A DNA stretch of 45,343 nt, taken from positions 1-45,343 of the forward strand of contig PAWM01000009.1 of assembly GCA_002714185.1 (NCBI GenBank). Direction: 5' to 3'. A model generated the notes under the pieces. It did not search any database and was not told the origin of the DNA. It saw only the letters and a list, made by a program, of their open reading frames with translations. This stretch comes from Flavobacteriales bacterium (GTDB lineage: Bacteria; Bacteroidota; Bacteroidia; Flavobacteriales; TMED113). The translations under genes and the position numbers were made by a program. Shown here one piece after another: positions 18,682 through 27,441 of this stretch (positions within the stretch are counted from its first letter, which is position 1; every line of letters starts with the position of its first letter).

Positions 18682-18699
18682 CCAGAATGACTATTCTGG
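18682..18699 (-). terminator. Hairpin spanning the stop codon of the transglutaminase-like gene
   Basis: A perfect 7-bp inverted repeat, CCAGAAT and ATTCTGG separated by GACT, lies at 18682-18688 and 18693-18699 and includes the TAG stop of the minus-strand gene. No clean T-run follows directly, so it may be a weak terminator, an RNA-stabilising hairpin or an operator. Confidence 0.4.
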
Positions 18700-19692
18700 C
18701 TTTGTTAAATCATAACTTGAAGGAGGATTAAATATGTAACAAGAATTATGCTCAAATAAAAACCTTTTACCATCCTTTGAAAGATGCATATTTTCAGAAT
18801 GAAAACAATCACCATTAATAGTTAAAATACCATTCAAATCAATTTCTTCAATTTTATACATTTTTATTTCTTGATTACTATGTCCATAATTTGGTCTACC
18901 TGGACCAGCTGTTTCACAAATAAAATAATTAGAGTTTTTGTACTTAATATAAGTTCTATCTGTTAAATTATCATCCTTTCGCTGAGTAAATGGTATATAT
19001 TCATTAGAGTTATATTCTATATAATTATTATCATAATATTTAATTGCTGAAAATATATGTCCAGGAATCGATACAAAAACAATGTCATCTTCAGGTATCA
19101 AAAAACTCATTATACAAACAAATAAAATTGTCTTTGAATCACAATCTCCATATCCTTCAATTAAAACTTCAGGTGGAGTTATATAGCCATTTTTATAAAT
19201 CCTTCTACTTTCCTTAGGAATTGCATAGGGAATATCTTGCACAAATTTCATTGCCATTTCAATTCTATTCTCTCTATTGTCTATTTTATTAAATTTTAAA
19301 TAATTAATTATATATTGAGCAATTGGAGTAACCGATCTTTTATAAAAATCTACTATAGACTTTTTATTTTTTTTTATAATTCCACCATCTATTAAAAATA
19401 AACCCTGTTCAATAATTTCTTTCTTCTCATCTGTATTTACATTTTTAGAATTTTTATTTTTTTTAAGTAAAGAAGTTGGAAAACCAAATCTATTAATCAT
19501 TAAATCTGTTTCTTCTTTTTTAAAAAAAAGTTGCAAACTATGTAATTTGTTAAAATGATCTTTAAATTGATAATCAATTATATAATCATTATTACTTATA
19601 ATAGTAGAAATTTCAACATGTTCATTTTTAACATAATTGTCCTGACAAAAAATTATAAAAGGAATTAAAGAAAATAATAGAATCTTATACAT
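18691..19692 (-). CDS. Secreted transglutaminase-like protein (paralogue 1)
   Basis: The 333-residue protein has a signal peptide ending IFCQ. Residues 150-222 carry a transglutaminase/papain-like core: KFVQDIPYAIPK, then GYGDCDSKTILF with Cys184 and IPGHIFSAI with His212. The third residue of the triad is not certain; the acidic/Asn segment NYIEYNSNEY is the likely site. The protein is closely related to the one at 28582-29418 (both share HVEI, QDIPY, EGYGDCDSK or KGYGDCDSK, and AGPGRPNYG or VGPARLDFG). Members of this superfamily include proteases, peptide cross-linkers and inactive scaffolds, so the activity is open. A hairpin overlaps its stop codon. Confidence 0.82.
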   Translation of the reverse strand: MYKILLFSLIPFIIFCQDNYVKNEHVEISTIISNNDYIIDYQFKDHFNKLHSLQLFFKKEETDLMINRFGFPTSLLKKNKNSKNVNTDEKKEIIEQGLFLIDGGIIKKNKKSIVDFYKRSVTPIAQYIINYLKFNKIDNRENRIEMAMKFVQDIPYAIPKESRRIYKNGYITPPEVLIEGYGDCDSKTILFVCIMSFLIPEDDIVFVSIPGHIFSAIKYYDNNYIEYNSNEYIPFTQRKDDNLTDRTYIKYKNSNYFICETAGPGRPNYGHSNQEIKMYKIEEIDLNGILTINGDCFHSENMHLSKDGKRFLFEHNSCYIFNPPSSYDLTKPE

Positions 19693-19743
19693 ATAAATAA
19701 AAGAAATTTAGATAAATATATAAAATTTAAAAAACTAATAGTT

Positions 19744-19759
19744 TGGCACAGTTCTTGAT
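19744..19759 (+). promoter_or_regulatory. Sigma54 (RpoN)-like -24/-12 promoter
   Basis: TGGCAC at 19744-19749, five bases, then TTGAT at 19755-19759. The -24 GG and the -12 G-A are ten bases apart, as in the RpoN consensus, with only the final C of TTGC replaced by A. The predicted start lies near 19770, just before the structured leader. No other good match was noticed near gene starts, but I did not scan exhaustively. Confidence 0.55.
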
Positions 19760-19787
19760 ACTATTAAGGTGAACATTATTTTTATTT

Positions 19788-19857
19788 TATTGCTCCGTGC
19801 AATTCAGTCGCATTCTACGGGGGTATTTTTACAAGGATGACAACCTTTCGGAGCTTT
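19788..19857 (+). ncRNA. Candidate structured 5' leader or small RNA upstream of a TonB-dependent receptor
   Basis: This GC-rich island sits in the only sizeable gap between 18.6 and 23.3 kb (19693-20009). GCTCCG (19792-19797) pairs with CGGAGC (19849-19854). An internal hairpin AAGG/CCTT lies at 19833-19847. The same 5' bases can instead pair locally (ATTGC/GCAAT around 19790-19803) or, with a wobble pair, with ACGGGG at 19817. I do not recognise a known riboswitch: no B12 box and no TPP, FMN or SAM core. It begins about 18-20 bases after the predicted sigma54 start and 150 bases before the receptor ATG. Either a cis-acting leader or a separate small RNA fits. Confidence 0.45.
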
Positions 19858-20009
19858 AAAATATATTCAAAATCATACAACTTAATACTAAGTTAAATTT
19901 TATAATATTAGAGTATTTATTTATTTTTAATAATCTTAGTTAAAGATTTAATAAAAATATTAATTCTGTTTAATAAAAGAAAAACATATTATTGTATCTT
20001 GAATTTTAT

Positions 20010-22361
20010 ATGAGATTATTTTATATCACAATATTTTTATTTTTTACACACCTTTCCTATTCTCAAACTTATACTATAAGTGGCTATATTACTGACCAAT
20101 CAAATGGAGAAAATATTTTTGGTGCAAATATTATTGTAGACTCACTTAGATTAGGAACAGCCTCTAATGGATTTGGATTTTATAGTCTAACATTACCTAA
20201 AGGAAAACATGAAATATCATACTCTTATGTTGGTTATGCTCAATTTAATTTTATTATAGATTTAAATCAAGATACTATTTATAATATTGAATTTCTAAGT
20301 CAAGATTCTCAACTAGATGAAGTAAAACTATATGCTGAAAAAAATATTGTTGAAAAAACAGAAACCTCAGTTATTGAAATTCCGATAAAACAAATATTAA
20401 AAATACCTGCATTATTAGGTGAAATAGATGTTCTAAAAGCCATTCAACTTCTTCCTGGTGTACAAAGCAGTGAAGGTACATCTGGGTTTTATGTTCGAGG
20501 CGGTGGCCCTGATCAAAATTTAATTTTACTAGATGGTGTCCCTGTATATAATGCAGCACATTTAGGTGGACTTTTTTCAGTATTTAATCCTGATGCAATT
20601 AAGAATGTTCGACTTACTAAAGGTGGATTTCCTGCAAGATTTGGAGGTAGATTATCCTCAGTACTTGAAATTGATATGAAAGAAGGAAATATGAAAAAGC
20701 TTAAAGGTGATATTACTATTGGACTAATATCATCTAAAATTACTTTTGAAGGACCAATCACGAAAGATAAAACATCTTTTATTATTTCAGCAAGAAGAAC
20801 ATATGCTGACCTCATAGTGAAGCCATTTATTCCAGATAATACTAATATAAGTATGTATTTCTATGATTTAAATATGAAAATTAATCATAAAATATCTAAC
20901 AAAGATAGAATATTTCTTAGTAGCTATATTGGAAGAGATAATTTTGGAGTTGATTATCAAGAAAGTGATAACGATTACTCCGATGAATTGAATTTTGGAT
21001 TAGGATATGGAAATATTACATCAACATTAAGATGGAATCACTTATTTAATAATAAATTATTTAGTAATACTACACTAACATATAGTAGATATGCTTTTAA
21101 TACTGATTTTGGTATTAATTCGTCACAATTAACTGATTTGGGAAATGAAACTTTTGATGTTAATTTTGGATATCTTTCTGGAATAGAAGATTATGCAGCA
21201 AGAATTGATTATGACTATTCTCCTAATCCAAATCATGAAATAAAATTTGGATTTTCGTATACTAATCACCACTTCTTTCCAGGTGAAACAAATTTAAGTT
21301 TAAATTTTCAAACACAAGATTCAATACCAGATTTCTCCGTAGACACTCTTTTAAATTTCTCAGAAAATATTGATGTACATGAAATGTTTTTTTACATAGA
21401 AGACAATTTAACAATTACAGATAGATTAAAAGCAAATATAGGTTTACACTGTGGCTATTATTCTCTAGATAAAATTAGTCTGCAACCAAGATTTTCTACA
21501 AGATACTTACTTAATGAAAAGTGGTCGTTAAAATTATCATTTGCTGATATGAAACAAAATATTCATCTATTATCTAATTCATCTGTTGGATTTCCTAGTG
21601 ATCTTTGGCTACCAGCAATTGATAGTGTTCCTTCACAATCATCAAGACAAATTGCAGCAAGTATTAATACAATACTAGAAAAAGGTAATTCTAAATACGA
21701 ATTAAGTCTTGAAGGATACTATAAAACAATGTCAAATTTAATTACCTATAAAGCTGGGTACTCTAACTTAGAAAGTACTGAAAGTTGGGATAATGCTATT
21801 GAAACTGAAGGAAAAGGTGAATCGTATGGTATAGAATTTTTCTTACAAAAAAAGACTGGTAAAACTACTGGATGGATAGGCTACACATTATCTTGGACAA
21901 ATAGACAATTTGATAATATTAATTTTGGAGAATGGTATCCATATAAATATGATAGAAGGCATGATATATCAATTGTCTTATCTCATGAAATAAATAAGAA
22001 ATGGGATATTTCTACAACCTGGTCTTATGGTACTGGAAATGCAATTACATTTCCACAAGCAATGTACCTTGGACAACCTTATTCAGGCTGGGGAGGTCAA
22101 AACATGATTGACTTAGTAGAGTCATATGGCAATAGAAATTCCACTCGTCTTAATCCGTATCACAGACTCGATTTTGGATTAACTCATCACAAACATAAAA
22201 AACACTATGAAAGAATGATATCATTTGGTGCATACAATGCATATAATAGGAAGAATCCCTTTTTTGCATACTTATCTTTTGATAATAATGGAGATAGGGT
22301 TGCAAGACAAGTATCACTATTTCCAATTATACCATCAATTTCTTACAGATATAAATTTTAA
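20010..22361 (+). CDS. TonB-dependent outer-membrane receptor with CarboxypepD_reg-like domain
   Basis: The ATG at 20010 gives a signal peptide ending LSYSQ; the upstream TTG at 19992 is less likely. The protein is about 783 residues. A carboxypeptidase-regulatory-like domain follows the signal (TISGYITDQSNGENIFGANI ... SYVGY), then the plug (ETSVIEIPIKQI, LLPGVQSSEGTSGFYVRGGG, ILLDGVPVYN, KGGFPARFGGRLSSVLEID) and a 22-strand barrel ending ISYRYKF. The plug wording (GFYVRGGGPDQNLILLDG) is that of receptors typically paired with DUF4249 proteins, and such a gene follows 3 bases later. The substrate is unknown. It sits behind the sigma54-like promoter and structured leader. Confidence 0.93.
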   Translation: MRLFYITIFLFFTHLSYSQTYTISGYITDQSNGENIFGANIIVDSLRLGTASNGFGFYSLTLPKGKHEISYSYVGYAQFNFIIDLNQDTIYNIEFLSQDSQLDEVKLYAEKNIVEKTETSVIEIPIKQILKIPALLGEIDVLKAIQLLPGVQSSEGTSGFYVRGGGPDQNLILLDGVPVYNAAHLGGLFSVFNPDAIKNVRLTKGGFPARFGGRLSSVLEIDMKEGNMKKLKGDITIGLISSKITFEGPITKDKTSFIISARRTYADLIVKPFIPDNTNISMYFYDLNMKINHKISNKDRIFLSSYIGRDNFGVDYQESDNDYSDELNFGLGYGNITSTLRWNHLFNNKLFSNTTLTYSRYAFNTDFGINSSQLTDLGNETFDVNFGYLSGIEDYAARIDYDYSPNPNHEIKFGFSYTNHHFFPGETNLSLNFQTQDSIPDFSVDTLLNFSENIDVHEMFFYIEDNLTITDRLKANIGLHCGYYSLDKISLQPRFSTRYLLNEKWSLKLSFADMKQNIHLLSNSSVGFPSDLWLPAIDSVPSQSSRQIAASINTILEKGNSKYELSLEGYYKTMSNLITYKAGYSNLESTESWDNAIETEGKGESYGIEFFLQKKTGKTTGWIGYTLSWTNRQFDNINFGEWYPYKYDRRHDISIVLSHEINKKWDISTTWSYGTGNAITFPQAMYLGQPYSGWGGQNMIDLVESYGNRNSTRLNPYHRLDFGLTHHKHKKHYERMISFGAYNAYNRKNPFFAYLSFDNNGDRVARQVSLFPIIPSISYRYKF

Positions 22362-22364
22362 ATT

Positions 22365-23324
22365 ATGAAAAAATATTTTATATTAATTTTTATTGGAATA
22401 TTGTATTATTCTTGTGAAAACATGGAAACAGTAGTTGATTTAAATATTCCTGAAAGTACACCAGTATTAGTTTTAAATGGAATTTTGGATACTGATACAA
22501 CTGTTCAAATTCTTATATCTCATTCAGTCGGAGCTTTTTCAAATGAAATACCAAATTCAATTGACAATGCAGAGGTGATATTATATGAAGATGATATATT
22601 TTTAGATACTCTTAAAACAAATCTGAATAATACAAAAAATTTTTACTTTTATAACTCTGGGAATTATGATTCAATACCAATGCATTACTATGAATCCAAT
22701 ATAAAACCTATTAAAAATAAAAATTATAGAATTCAAGCCAATCATTCAGAGTATCCATCTGTTTCTGTAAATACTTATATTCCTAATGATATTGAAATAT
22801 TTAATATCGATGTCGATACATTAACAAACGAAGATCAAATTGGATTTAGTTTTAGTTTTATTGATGACTCAAATGCAAATAATTATTATAGATTAAAATT
22901 ATTTTCTGCATGCTCAAAAGAATGGGAAGAATATGGTGAAATTGAAATATATTACTATGCAGGATATATGGAATTTATGTCAAATGATCCATCTTTTCCA
23001 AATAATGGTATTCCTTGGGATGGTTATACTTATTGGGGAGATCAAGTTGTATTTTCTGATGCATTATTTAATGGAGAAGAAAAAAATATTAGACTGGATA
23101 TTGAAACTGGCTATTTTAGATATGAAGATTGTGACACAGTTAATCTACAATTTTCTGTTTTTAGCTCTGATACATATAGCTACTACAATTCATTAGAAAA
23201 CCATATGGATGAAGGACCTGCAAATATATTTGGTGGAGAGGTTATTCCAGTATACTCTAATGTACAAAATGGTCTTGGGGCAGTTATTTCAACTAATGCT
23301 CAAATGATACAGATAAAACCCTAA
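22365..23324 (+). CDS. DUF4249 lipoprotein, partner of the upstream TonB-dependent receptor
   Basis: The 319-residue protein starts with a short signal and a lipobox L-Y-Y-S-C (Cys17). The mature part begins ETVVDLNIPESTPVLVLNG, followed by VQILISHSVGAFS and DNAEVILYEDD, the usual DUF4249 opening in which a small beta-sandwich is predicted. The gene starts 3 bases after the receptor stop. In Bacteroidota this pair is frequent, and the lipoprotein is presumed to cap or gate the receptor at the outer membrane, as SusD does for SusC. That is inference. No ligand is suggested by the sequence. Confidence 0.9.
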   Translation: MKKYFILIFIGILYYSCENMETVVDLNIPESTPVLVLNGILDTDTTVQILISHSVGAFSNEIPNSIDNAEVILYEDDIFLDTLKTNLNNTKNFYFYNSGNYDSIPMHYYESNIKPIKNKNYRIQANHSEYPSVSVNTYIPNDIEIFNIDVDTLTNEDQIGFSFSFIDDSNANNYYRLKLFSACSKEWEEYGEIEIYYYAGYMEFMSNDPSFPNNGIPWDGYTYWGDQVVFSDALFNGEEKNIRLDIETGYFRYEDCDTVNLQFSVFSSDTYSYYNSLENHMDEGPANIFGGEVIPVYSNVQNGLGAVISTNAQMIQIKP

Positions 23325-23334
23325 TTAAGTAATA

Positions 23335-23982
23335 TCACTGAATATCTTCAGGTTTAAAGATTATTAATTTTTTAATATTTTCTTGCTGAAATTCATATAT
23401 TATTTTTTTTGCTAAATCTTTAACTAAAACAGGTTTAAGTGAAATCAATATACCAAACTTATTAAAGATACTAATAATACTAATAATTATTTTTTCCCCA
23501 TTTCTTATTAAATCAGATTGTCTAATTAAAGAAGGAGGTTGGAATATGTGGATACTATTAAAACTGAGTTTTTTTACTGCTTCTTCTAATTGTCCTTTCA
23601 TTCTTGGATAGAATAAAAAAGATTTATTATTTGCTCCAATAGTAGAAACAAGTGAATAATGATTAATTCCATTTTTTGAGGCAATTAAAGCAAAATTATA
23701 CTGATATATATAATCAACTAAAAACTGTTTTTTTTTATCACCTGCTTCTTTTAATGTTGTTCCTAAAACAGAAAATAAAACATCTCCGTTGATTAAATTT
23801 TCATATTCATTTAATTTGTTAAAATCAATTTTATGTACTGTTAATTTTTGATGCTTTAAATCTAAATCTCTTCTAACAAAAATTGAAACTTTTGAAATAA
23901 GAGGATTATGTAATAAATATTTAACTAATTCTCTACCAGTTGCACCTGTTGCTCCTATTACTAATGCATGTGATTCTTTCAT
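23335..23982 (-). CDS. NAD(P)-binding atypical short-chain dehydrogenase, HTATIP2-like
   Basis: The 215-residue cytoplasmic protein has a Rossmann fold with G-A-T-G-A-T-G near residues 9-15 (VIGATGATGRELV), DVLFSVLGTT, YSLVSTIGAN and YPRMKGQLEEAV, in which Tyr and Lys occupy the positions of the SDR Y-x-x-x-K pair. The IFQPPSLI segment follows. This is the arrangement of atypical SDRs related to HTATIP2/TIP30 and yeast Fmp52. The substrate is unknown; such proteins may be NAD(P)H sensors or reductases. The gene is convergent with DUF4249 (10 bases apart) and downstream of tRNA-Pro on the same strand. Confidence 0.88.
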   Translation of the reverse strand: MKESHALVIGATGATGRELVKYLLHNPLISKVSIFVRRDLDLKHQKLTVHKIDFNKLNEYENLINGDVLFSVLGTTLKEAGDKKKQFLVDYIYQYNFALIASKNGINHYSLVSTIGANNKSFLFYPRMKGQLEEAVKKLSFNSIHIFQPPSLIRQSDLIRNGEKIIISIISIFNKFGILISLKPVLVKDLAKKIIYEFQQENIKKLIIFKPEDIQ

Positions 23983-24050
23983 TTAATATAATTATGTTGG
24001 TTATCAATAAATAAACACACTCTACTTATTACAAAATTTGTACAAAAATA

Positions 24051-24100
24051 TGTCGGAGTAGCAGTAAATGAACCCCACCCTATTTAACTGACTAGGCATA
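24051..24100 (-). pseudogene. Possible decayed tRNA fragment next to tRNA-Pro
   Basis: The plus-strand string TGTCGGAGTAGCAGTAAATG at 24051 resembles the 3' half of the neighbouring tRNA-Pro (TGTCGGGG at 24163), including the ATTTGAACC / AAATGAACC T-arm segment. TTTAACTGACTAGGC at 24083 resembles its D-arm (TTTAACCGGACTAAGC). The two blocks are about 20 bases closer together than in the real tRNA, as if the anticodon arm were lost. The stems no longer pair well. The similarity is partial and could be chance. Confidence 0.3.
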
Positions 24101-24164
24101 GAATTAGACTTTGGGAAATAACAAAAATTAATCATAATAAGAATTTTATTTTAATAAAAGTTTG

Positions 24165-24239
24165 TCGGGGCAAGAGGATTTGAACCTCCGCTCTCACGCC
24201 CCCCAGACGTGCGCTTTAACCGGACTAAGCTATACCCCG
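24165..24239 (-). tRNA. tRNA-Pro (anticodon GGG)
   Basis: The minus strand folds as a full cloverleaf: acceptor CGGGGTA with TGCCCCG, D-arm GCTT/AAGC, anticodon stem CACGT/GCGTG with loop CTGGGGG, and T-arm GGAGG-TTCAAAT-CCTCT. Anticodon GGG reads proline codons. The discriminator base is A, and the bases that follow (CAA) show that CCA is not encoded and must be added enzymatically. The length is 75 nt. Confidence 0.95.
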
Positions 24240-24292
24240 AAAATATTTTTTCATATATTTAGATTAGTAAATTTAATATACATAAATCAATA

Positions 24293-26527
24293 ATGATTAT
24301 AAAGAATTTTTTTTTAATATTAATTATTGCACCTTTTTTTGTATTTGCTCAAAATGAAATTAAAGGCAAAATTGTTGACGAAAATCTTCAACCACTTCCA
24401 AATGCATCTATTTATTGGTTGAATTCAAATATTGGTACTACATCTAAATTAAATGGTGAATTTATAATTCAAAAAACTAATTCTGAACAAAATCAATTAA
24501 TAATTAGCTTTATTGGTTACCATTCGGACACAATAGAAGTATTAAACAATAAAAAATCTATCATTACTTCTTTAAAAAAAACAGAGACATTAAATACTGT
24601 CAAAATAACTGAAAATTCATCCGGAATATATATAGATAGATATCAGGCAGAAAAAATAGAAACAATTACAGCTACAGAGCTAACAAAAGCTGCATGTTGT
24701 GAATTAGCAGGATGTTTTGAAACCCAAATGAGTGTGCAACCTAAAACAACTAATATAATTTTAGATAGTAAAGAATTGAGTTTACTTGGCTTGTCAGGTG
24801 TATATAATCAAATTCTAATTGATGGAAATCCAATAATATCAGGACTAAATTACACATACGGGATCAGTTCAATTCCAGGTACAATAATTAATAAAATTAG
24901 TATATCCCAAGGTCTTGCATCTGTTCAACAAGGTTCAAACAGTATTACAGGACAAATTAATATAGCTTTAAAAGAATATAATAAAGATGAAACATTCTTT
25001 TTAAATCTTTATTATAATAGCTTCGGAGCAAAACAGGCTAATGTAGATTTTAATTTTAGTACTGGTAAATGGAAATCTATAATATCATTACACACAACAC
25101 AACCTTCGAGAAAAATCGATAACAATAATGATTCATTTTTAGATATACCGCAAACAAAAAAATATTCATTATATAATAAATGGATTTTTGGAAACACTAA
25201 CGAAGGACTTTATACAACCACAATAATAAGATTCTTGAACGAACAAAGAATAGGTGGTCAAATAAATTTTAATATTACTGAAAATAAAGGAAGTAGTTAC
25301 ATTTATGGACAAGTTGTCGAATTTCAACAACCAGAACTTTATAATAAAACATCTTACAAATTTAATGAAACAAGAGCTATCACAATAGAGACAGGTATAT
25401 CTTATCATAATCAAGAATCATTTTTTGGAACAACTCAATATTTAGCTAATCAAACAAATTATAATATTAAAATTGCTAATATTTTAAATTGGAAAACTCA
25501 TAAACTAGTTAGTGGGATAAATTATACAAGATTTAACTTAAACGAAAATATTTTCTTTAATGAAAATTTTACTTTTAATAAGACATATCAAGGAATACCA
25601 AAAGATGAAAAAATTAAAAGCTTTTTTACTGAAAACAAATTTAACTGGAAAAGCAATAATTTACAATTAATTACTGGAATTAGAGCTGACCAACATAATG
25701 AATTTGGTTTATTTATTATTCCAAGGGGATTAGTGAAATATAATTTTTCAGAAAATTCAATTATTAGATTTTCTATTGGAAGTGGATGGAGAACATTTAA
25801 TTTATTTAGTGAACATACTCACTTACTCGCTTCTAATAAAAATATAATTATTGATGAAAATTTAAAACCTGAAAAAGCTATAAATTATGGTTTAAATATA
25901 TTACAAGCATTTTATTTTGATAATTTAGAAATGCAAATTACACTAGACTTTTACAAAACTGATTTCTCTAATCAAATCCACCCAGACTATCATCATAATC
26001 CTATAGAAATACATGTACACAATTTTGATGGAAATAGTAAAAGCAATTCCTTTCAAATTGAAATTGCATTAGAATTAATTGATGAACTAGGTATCAAATT
26101 AGCTTATAATTACCTTGATATTTTTAAATTATATGAAAATGAAAATAAATATAGCCTTCCTCTTACCTCAAAACACCATCTTCTAAATACAATATCTTAT
26201 CGTCCTGTAGATAAAAATTGGTACTTTGATATGAATACTCATTTTGTTGGAAAGAAAAAACTAACAGATACAACACTGAACCCTCCAACACATCAAAGAT
26301 CTTTATATTCTGATCCTTTTTGGATAGTGAACGGACAATTCACAATTAAATTACCTAAATCTAAATTAGACATTTATATTGGTTGTGAAAACATAATTAA
26401 TTATACTCAAGAAAATCCAATAATTTCATGGCAAAATCCATTTGGACAATATTTTGATATAAGTAATATTTGGGGACCTACAAAAGGTAGAGAATTTTAT
26501 GTAGGCATTAGAAAGTCGATAACATAA
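24293..26527 (+). CDS. TonB-dependent receptor with Cys-containing plug (CCELAGCF)
   Basis: The 744-residue protein has a signal ending FVFAQ, a carboxypeptidase-regulatory-like domain (EIKGKIVDENLQPLPNASI), then a plug with ELTKAACCELAGCFETQMSV, LLGLSGVYNQILIDGNP and ISQGLASVQQGSNSITGQINI, and a barrel ending FYVGIRKSIT. The paired Cys followed by a third Cys in the plug marks a flavobacterial receptor subgroup, usually seen as AACCNLSESF. I recall members lying near heavy-metal-associated domain genes, but none is present here. The substrate is therefore only suggested (metal or metal chelate). It is a separate transcription unit after the tRNA and 20 bases before the restriction enzyme gene. 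Confidence 0.9.
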   Translation: MIIKNFFLILIIAPFFVFAQNEIKGKIVDENLQPLPNASIYWLNSNIGTTSKLNGEFIIQKTNSEQNQLIISFIGYHSDTIEVLNNKKSIITSLKKTETLNTVKITENSSGIYIDRYQAEKIETITATELTKAACCELAGCFETQMSVQPKTTNIILDSKELSLLGLSGVYNQILIDGNPIISGLNYTYGISSIPGTIINKISISQGLASVQQGSNSITGQINIALKEYNKDETFFLNLYYNSFGAKQANVDFNFSTGKWKSIISLHTTQPSRKIDNNNDSFLDIPQTKKYSLYNKWIFGNTNEGLYTTTIIRFLNEQRIGGQINFNITENKGSSYIYGQVVEFQQPELYNKTSYKFNETRAITIETGISYHNQESFFGTTQYLANQTNYNIKIANILNWKTHKLVSGINYTRFNLNENIFFNENFTFNKTYQGIPKDEKIKSFFTENKFNWKSNNLQLITGIRADQHNEFGLFIIPRGLVKYNFSENSIIRFSIGSGWRTFNLFSEHTHLLASNKNIIIDENLKPEKAINYGLNILQAFYFDNLEMQITLDFYKTDFSNQIHPDYHHNPIEIHVHNFDGNSKSNSFQIEIALELIDELGIKLAYNYLDIFKLYENENKYSLPLTSKHHLLNTISYRPVDKNWYFDMNTHFVGKKKLTDTTLNPPTHQRSLYSDPFWIVNGQFTIKLPKSKLDIYIGCENIINYTQENPIISWQNPFGQYFDISNIWGPTKGREFYVGIRKSIT

Positions 26528-26547
26528 CTAATGATAATATATCAATT

Positions 26548-27270
26548 ATGAATAATAGACAATCAGGTGGTGAACAAGGAAGAAAGCAAGGATTTCAATA
26601 TGAAATTGAATTTCTAAAATTGATACAGAATAAACAAAATGTCCTACATAAAATATTAAATTTAAAATATTTAAAAAACAATATTAATTTATCTTCTAAT
26701 ATAGAAGTCAATAAATTAGAAAATTCACCAGAAGATTTATTAACAAATGAAATAAAACCTGCTGCAGCTGATATTTTATTATTTACAGATAAATATTTTG
26801 TTGGAATAGACACAAAAAAACCTTCTTCATCACAAACACAGTGGGTTAGAAAAAGAATACCATTATTTTTAAATCTTGCAAGTAATGAAGAAAAAAAAGT
26901 ATTTAACGAATATTTTAATTATAATGAAAATAAAAAAAGAACTTATATAGATACAATAACAAAACGTGAAATAATTTCAAATTATATAAATAAATTAAAA
27001 TACATAATGGTCAAGCAGAGATGGAGAAGTTATCAAACAACATGGTGTGATTTTATAGCCAATCACGAAAAAAATACACTTAAATTAGTTTCAGTAAATG
27101 AAATACTTGAAAAAGAATTTACTATTGACAAAATGAATATGAATAGATCTAATTATTATTTTGGTAAGCATATAGCATTTAAACCATATGGATCAAGCCA
27201 ACCTGACATGCAAATCCAAGTGCGAAAATCCATATTCAAATCTAAATATTGCATCAAGATTAAGTTTTAA
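26548..27270 (+). CDS. Probable type II restriction endonuclease, PD-(D/E)xK fold
   Basis: The 240-residue cytoplasmic protein has no clear sequence match that I recall, but shows a plausible PD-(D/E)xK core: Asp75 in AAADILLFT, then Asp88-Thr-Lys90 in GIDTKKPSSSQ. The opening GGEQGRKQGFQYEIEFL contains two Glu on a helix, as in many type II enzymes. Downstream it has VKQRWRSYQTTWCDFI and a basic C-terminus. It is convergent with a DNA cytosine-5 methyltransferase 170 bases away, which is the strongest support for its role. Recognition sequence unknown. It follows a TonB-dependent receptor by 20 bases on the same strand. Confidence 0.75.
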   Translation: MNNRQSGGEQGRKQGFQYEIEFLKLIQNKQNVLHKILNLKYLKNNINLSSNIEVNKLENSPEDLLTNEIKPAAADILLFTDKYFVGIDTKKPSSSQTQWVRKRIPLFLNLASNEEKKVFNEYFNYNENKKRTYIDTITKREIISNYINKLKYIMVKQRWRSYQTTWCDFIANHEKNTLKLVSVNEILEKEFTIDKMNMNRSNYYFGKHIAFKPYGSSQPDMQIQVRKSIFKSKYCIKIKF

Positions 27271-27272
27271 TT

Positions 27273-27422
27273 ATGGAACAGCATATTCGGGCAATTCAAA
27301 TTGTTAAAAATCAAATTATTGATCTTATGTTGTTATTGTCACAAAAAAAACTAAATGAAATTACAGCACAGACAAAAACCATTGATGACATGCTTAAACT
27401 CATAAAAAATTCTCCATATTAA
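27273..27422 (+). CDS. 49-residue protein within the restriction-modification cassette
   Basis: An ATG 2 bases after the endonuclease stop opens a 49-residue frame ending TAA at 27420-27422. The product is almost entirely helical and charged (MEQHIRAIQIVKNQ, then a Leu-rich segment and TIDDMLKLIKNSPY). Tight spacing, full use of the gap and low-bias residues support it being real. It has no helix-turn-helix signature of a C (controller) protein. It could be an accessory subunit of the endonuclease. Confidence 0.55.
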   Translation: MEQHIRAIQIVKNQIIDLMLLLSQKKLNEITAQTKTIDDMLKLIKNSPY

Positions 27423-27441
27423 CAATAGAAAAAAATTAATT

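Noticed and set aside
19788-19857. Cobalamin riboswitch upstream of a TonB-dependent receptor
   Set aside because: The location would fit, but neither the B12 box nor the conserved core segments are present, and the GC-rich stems do not match the known layout.
25012-25414. Minus-strand frames inside the second TonB-dependent receptor
   Set aside because: Antisense shadows. The plus-strand frame has plug and barrel motifs throughout.
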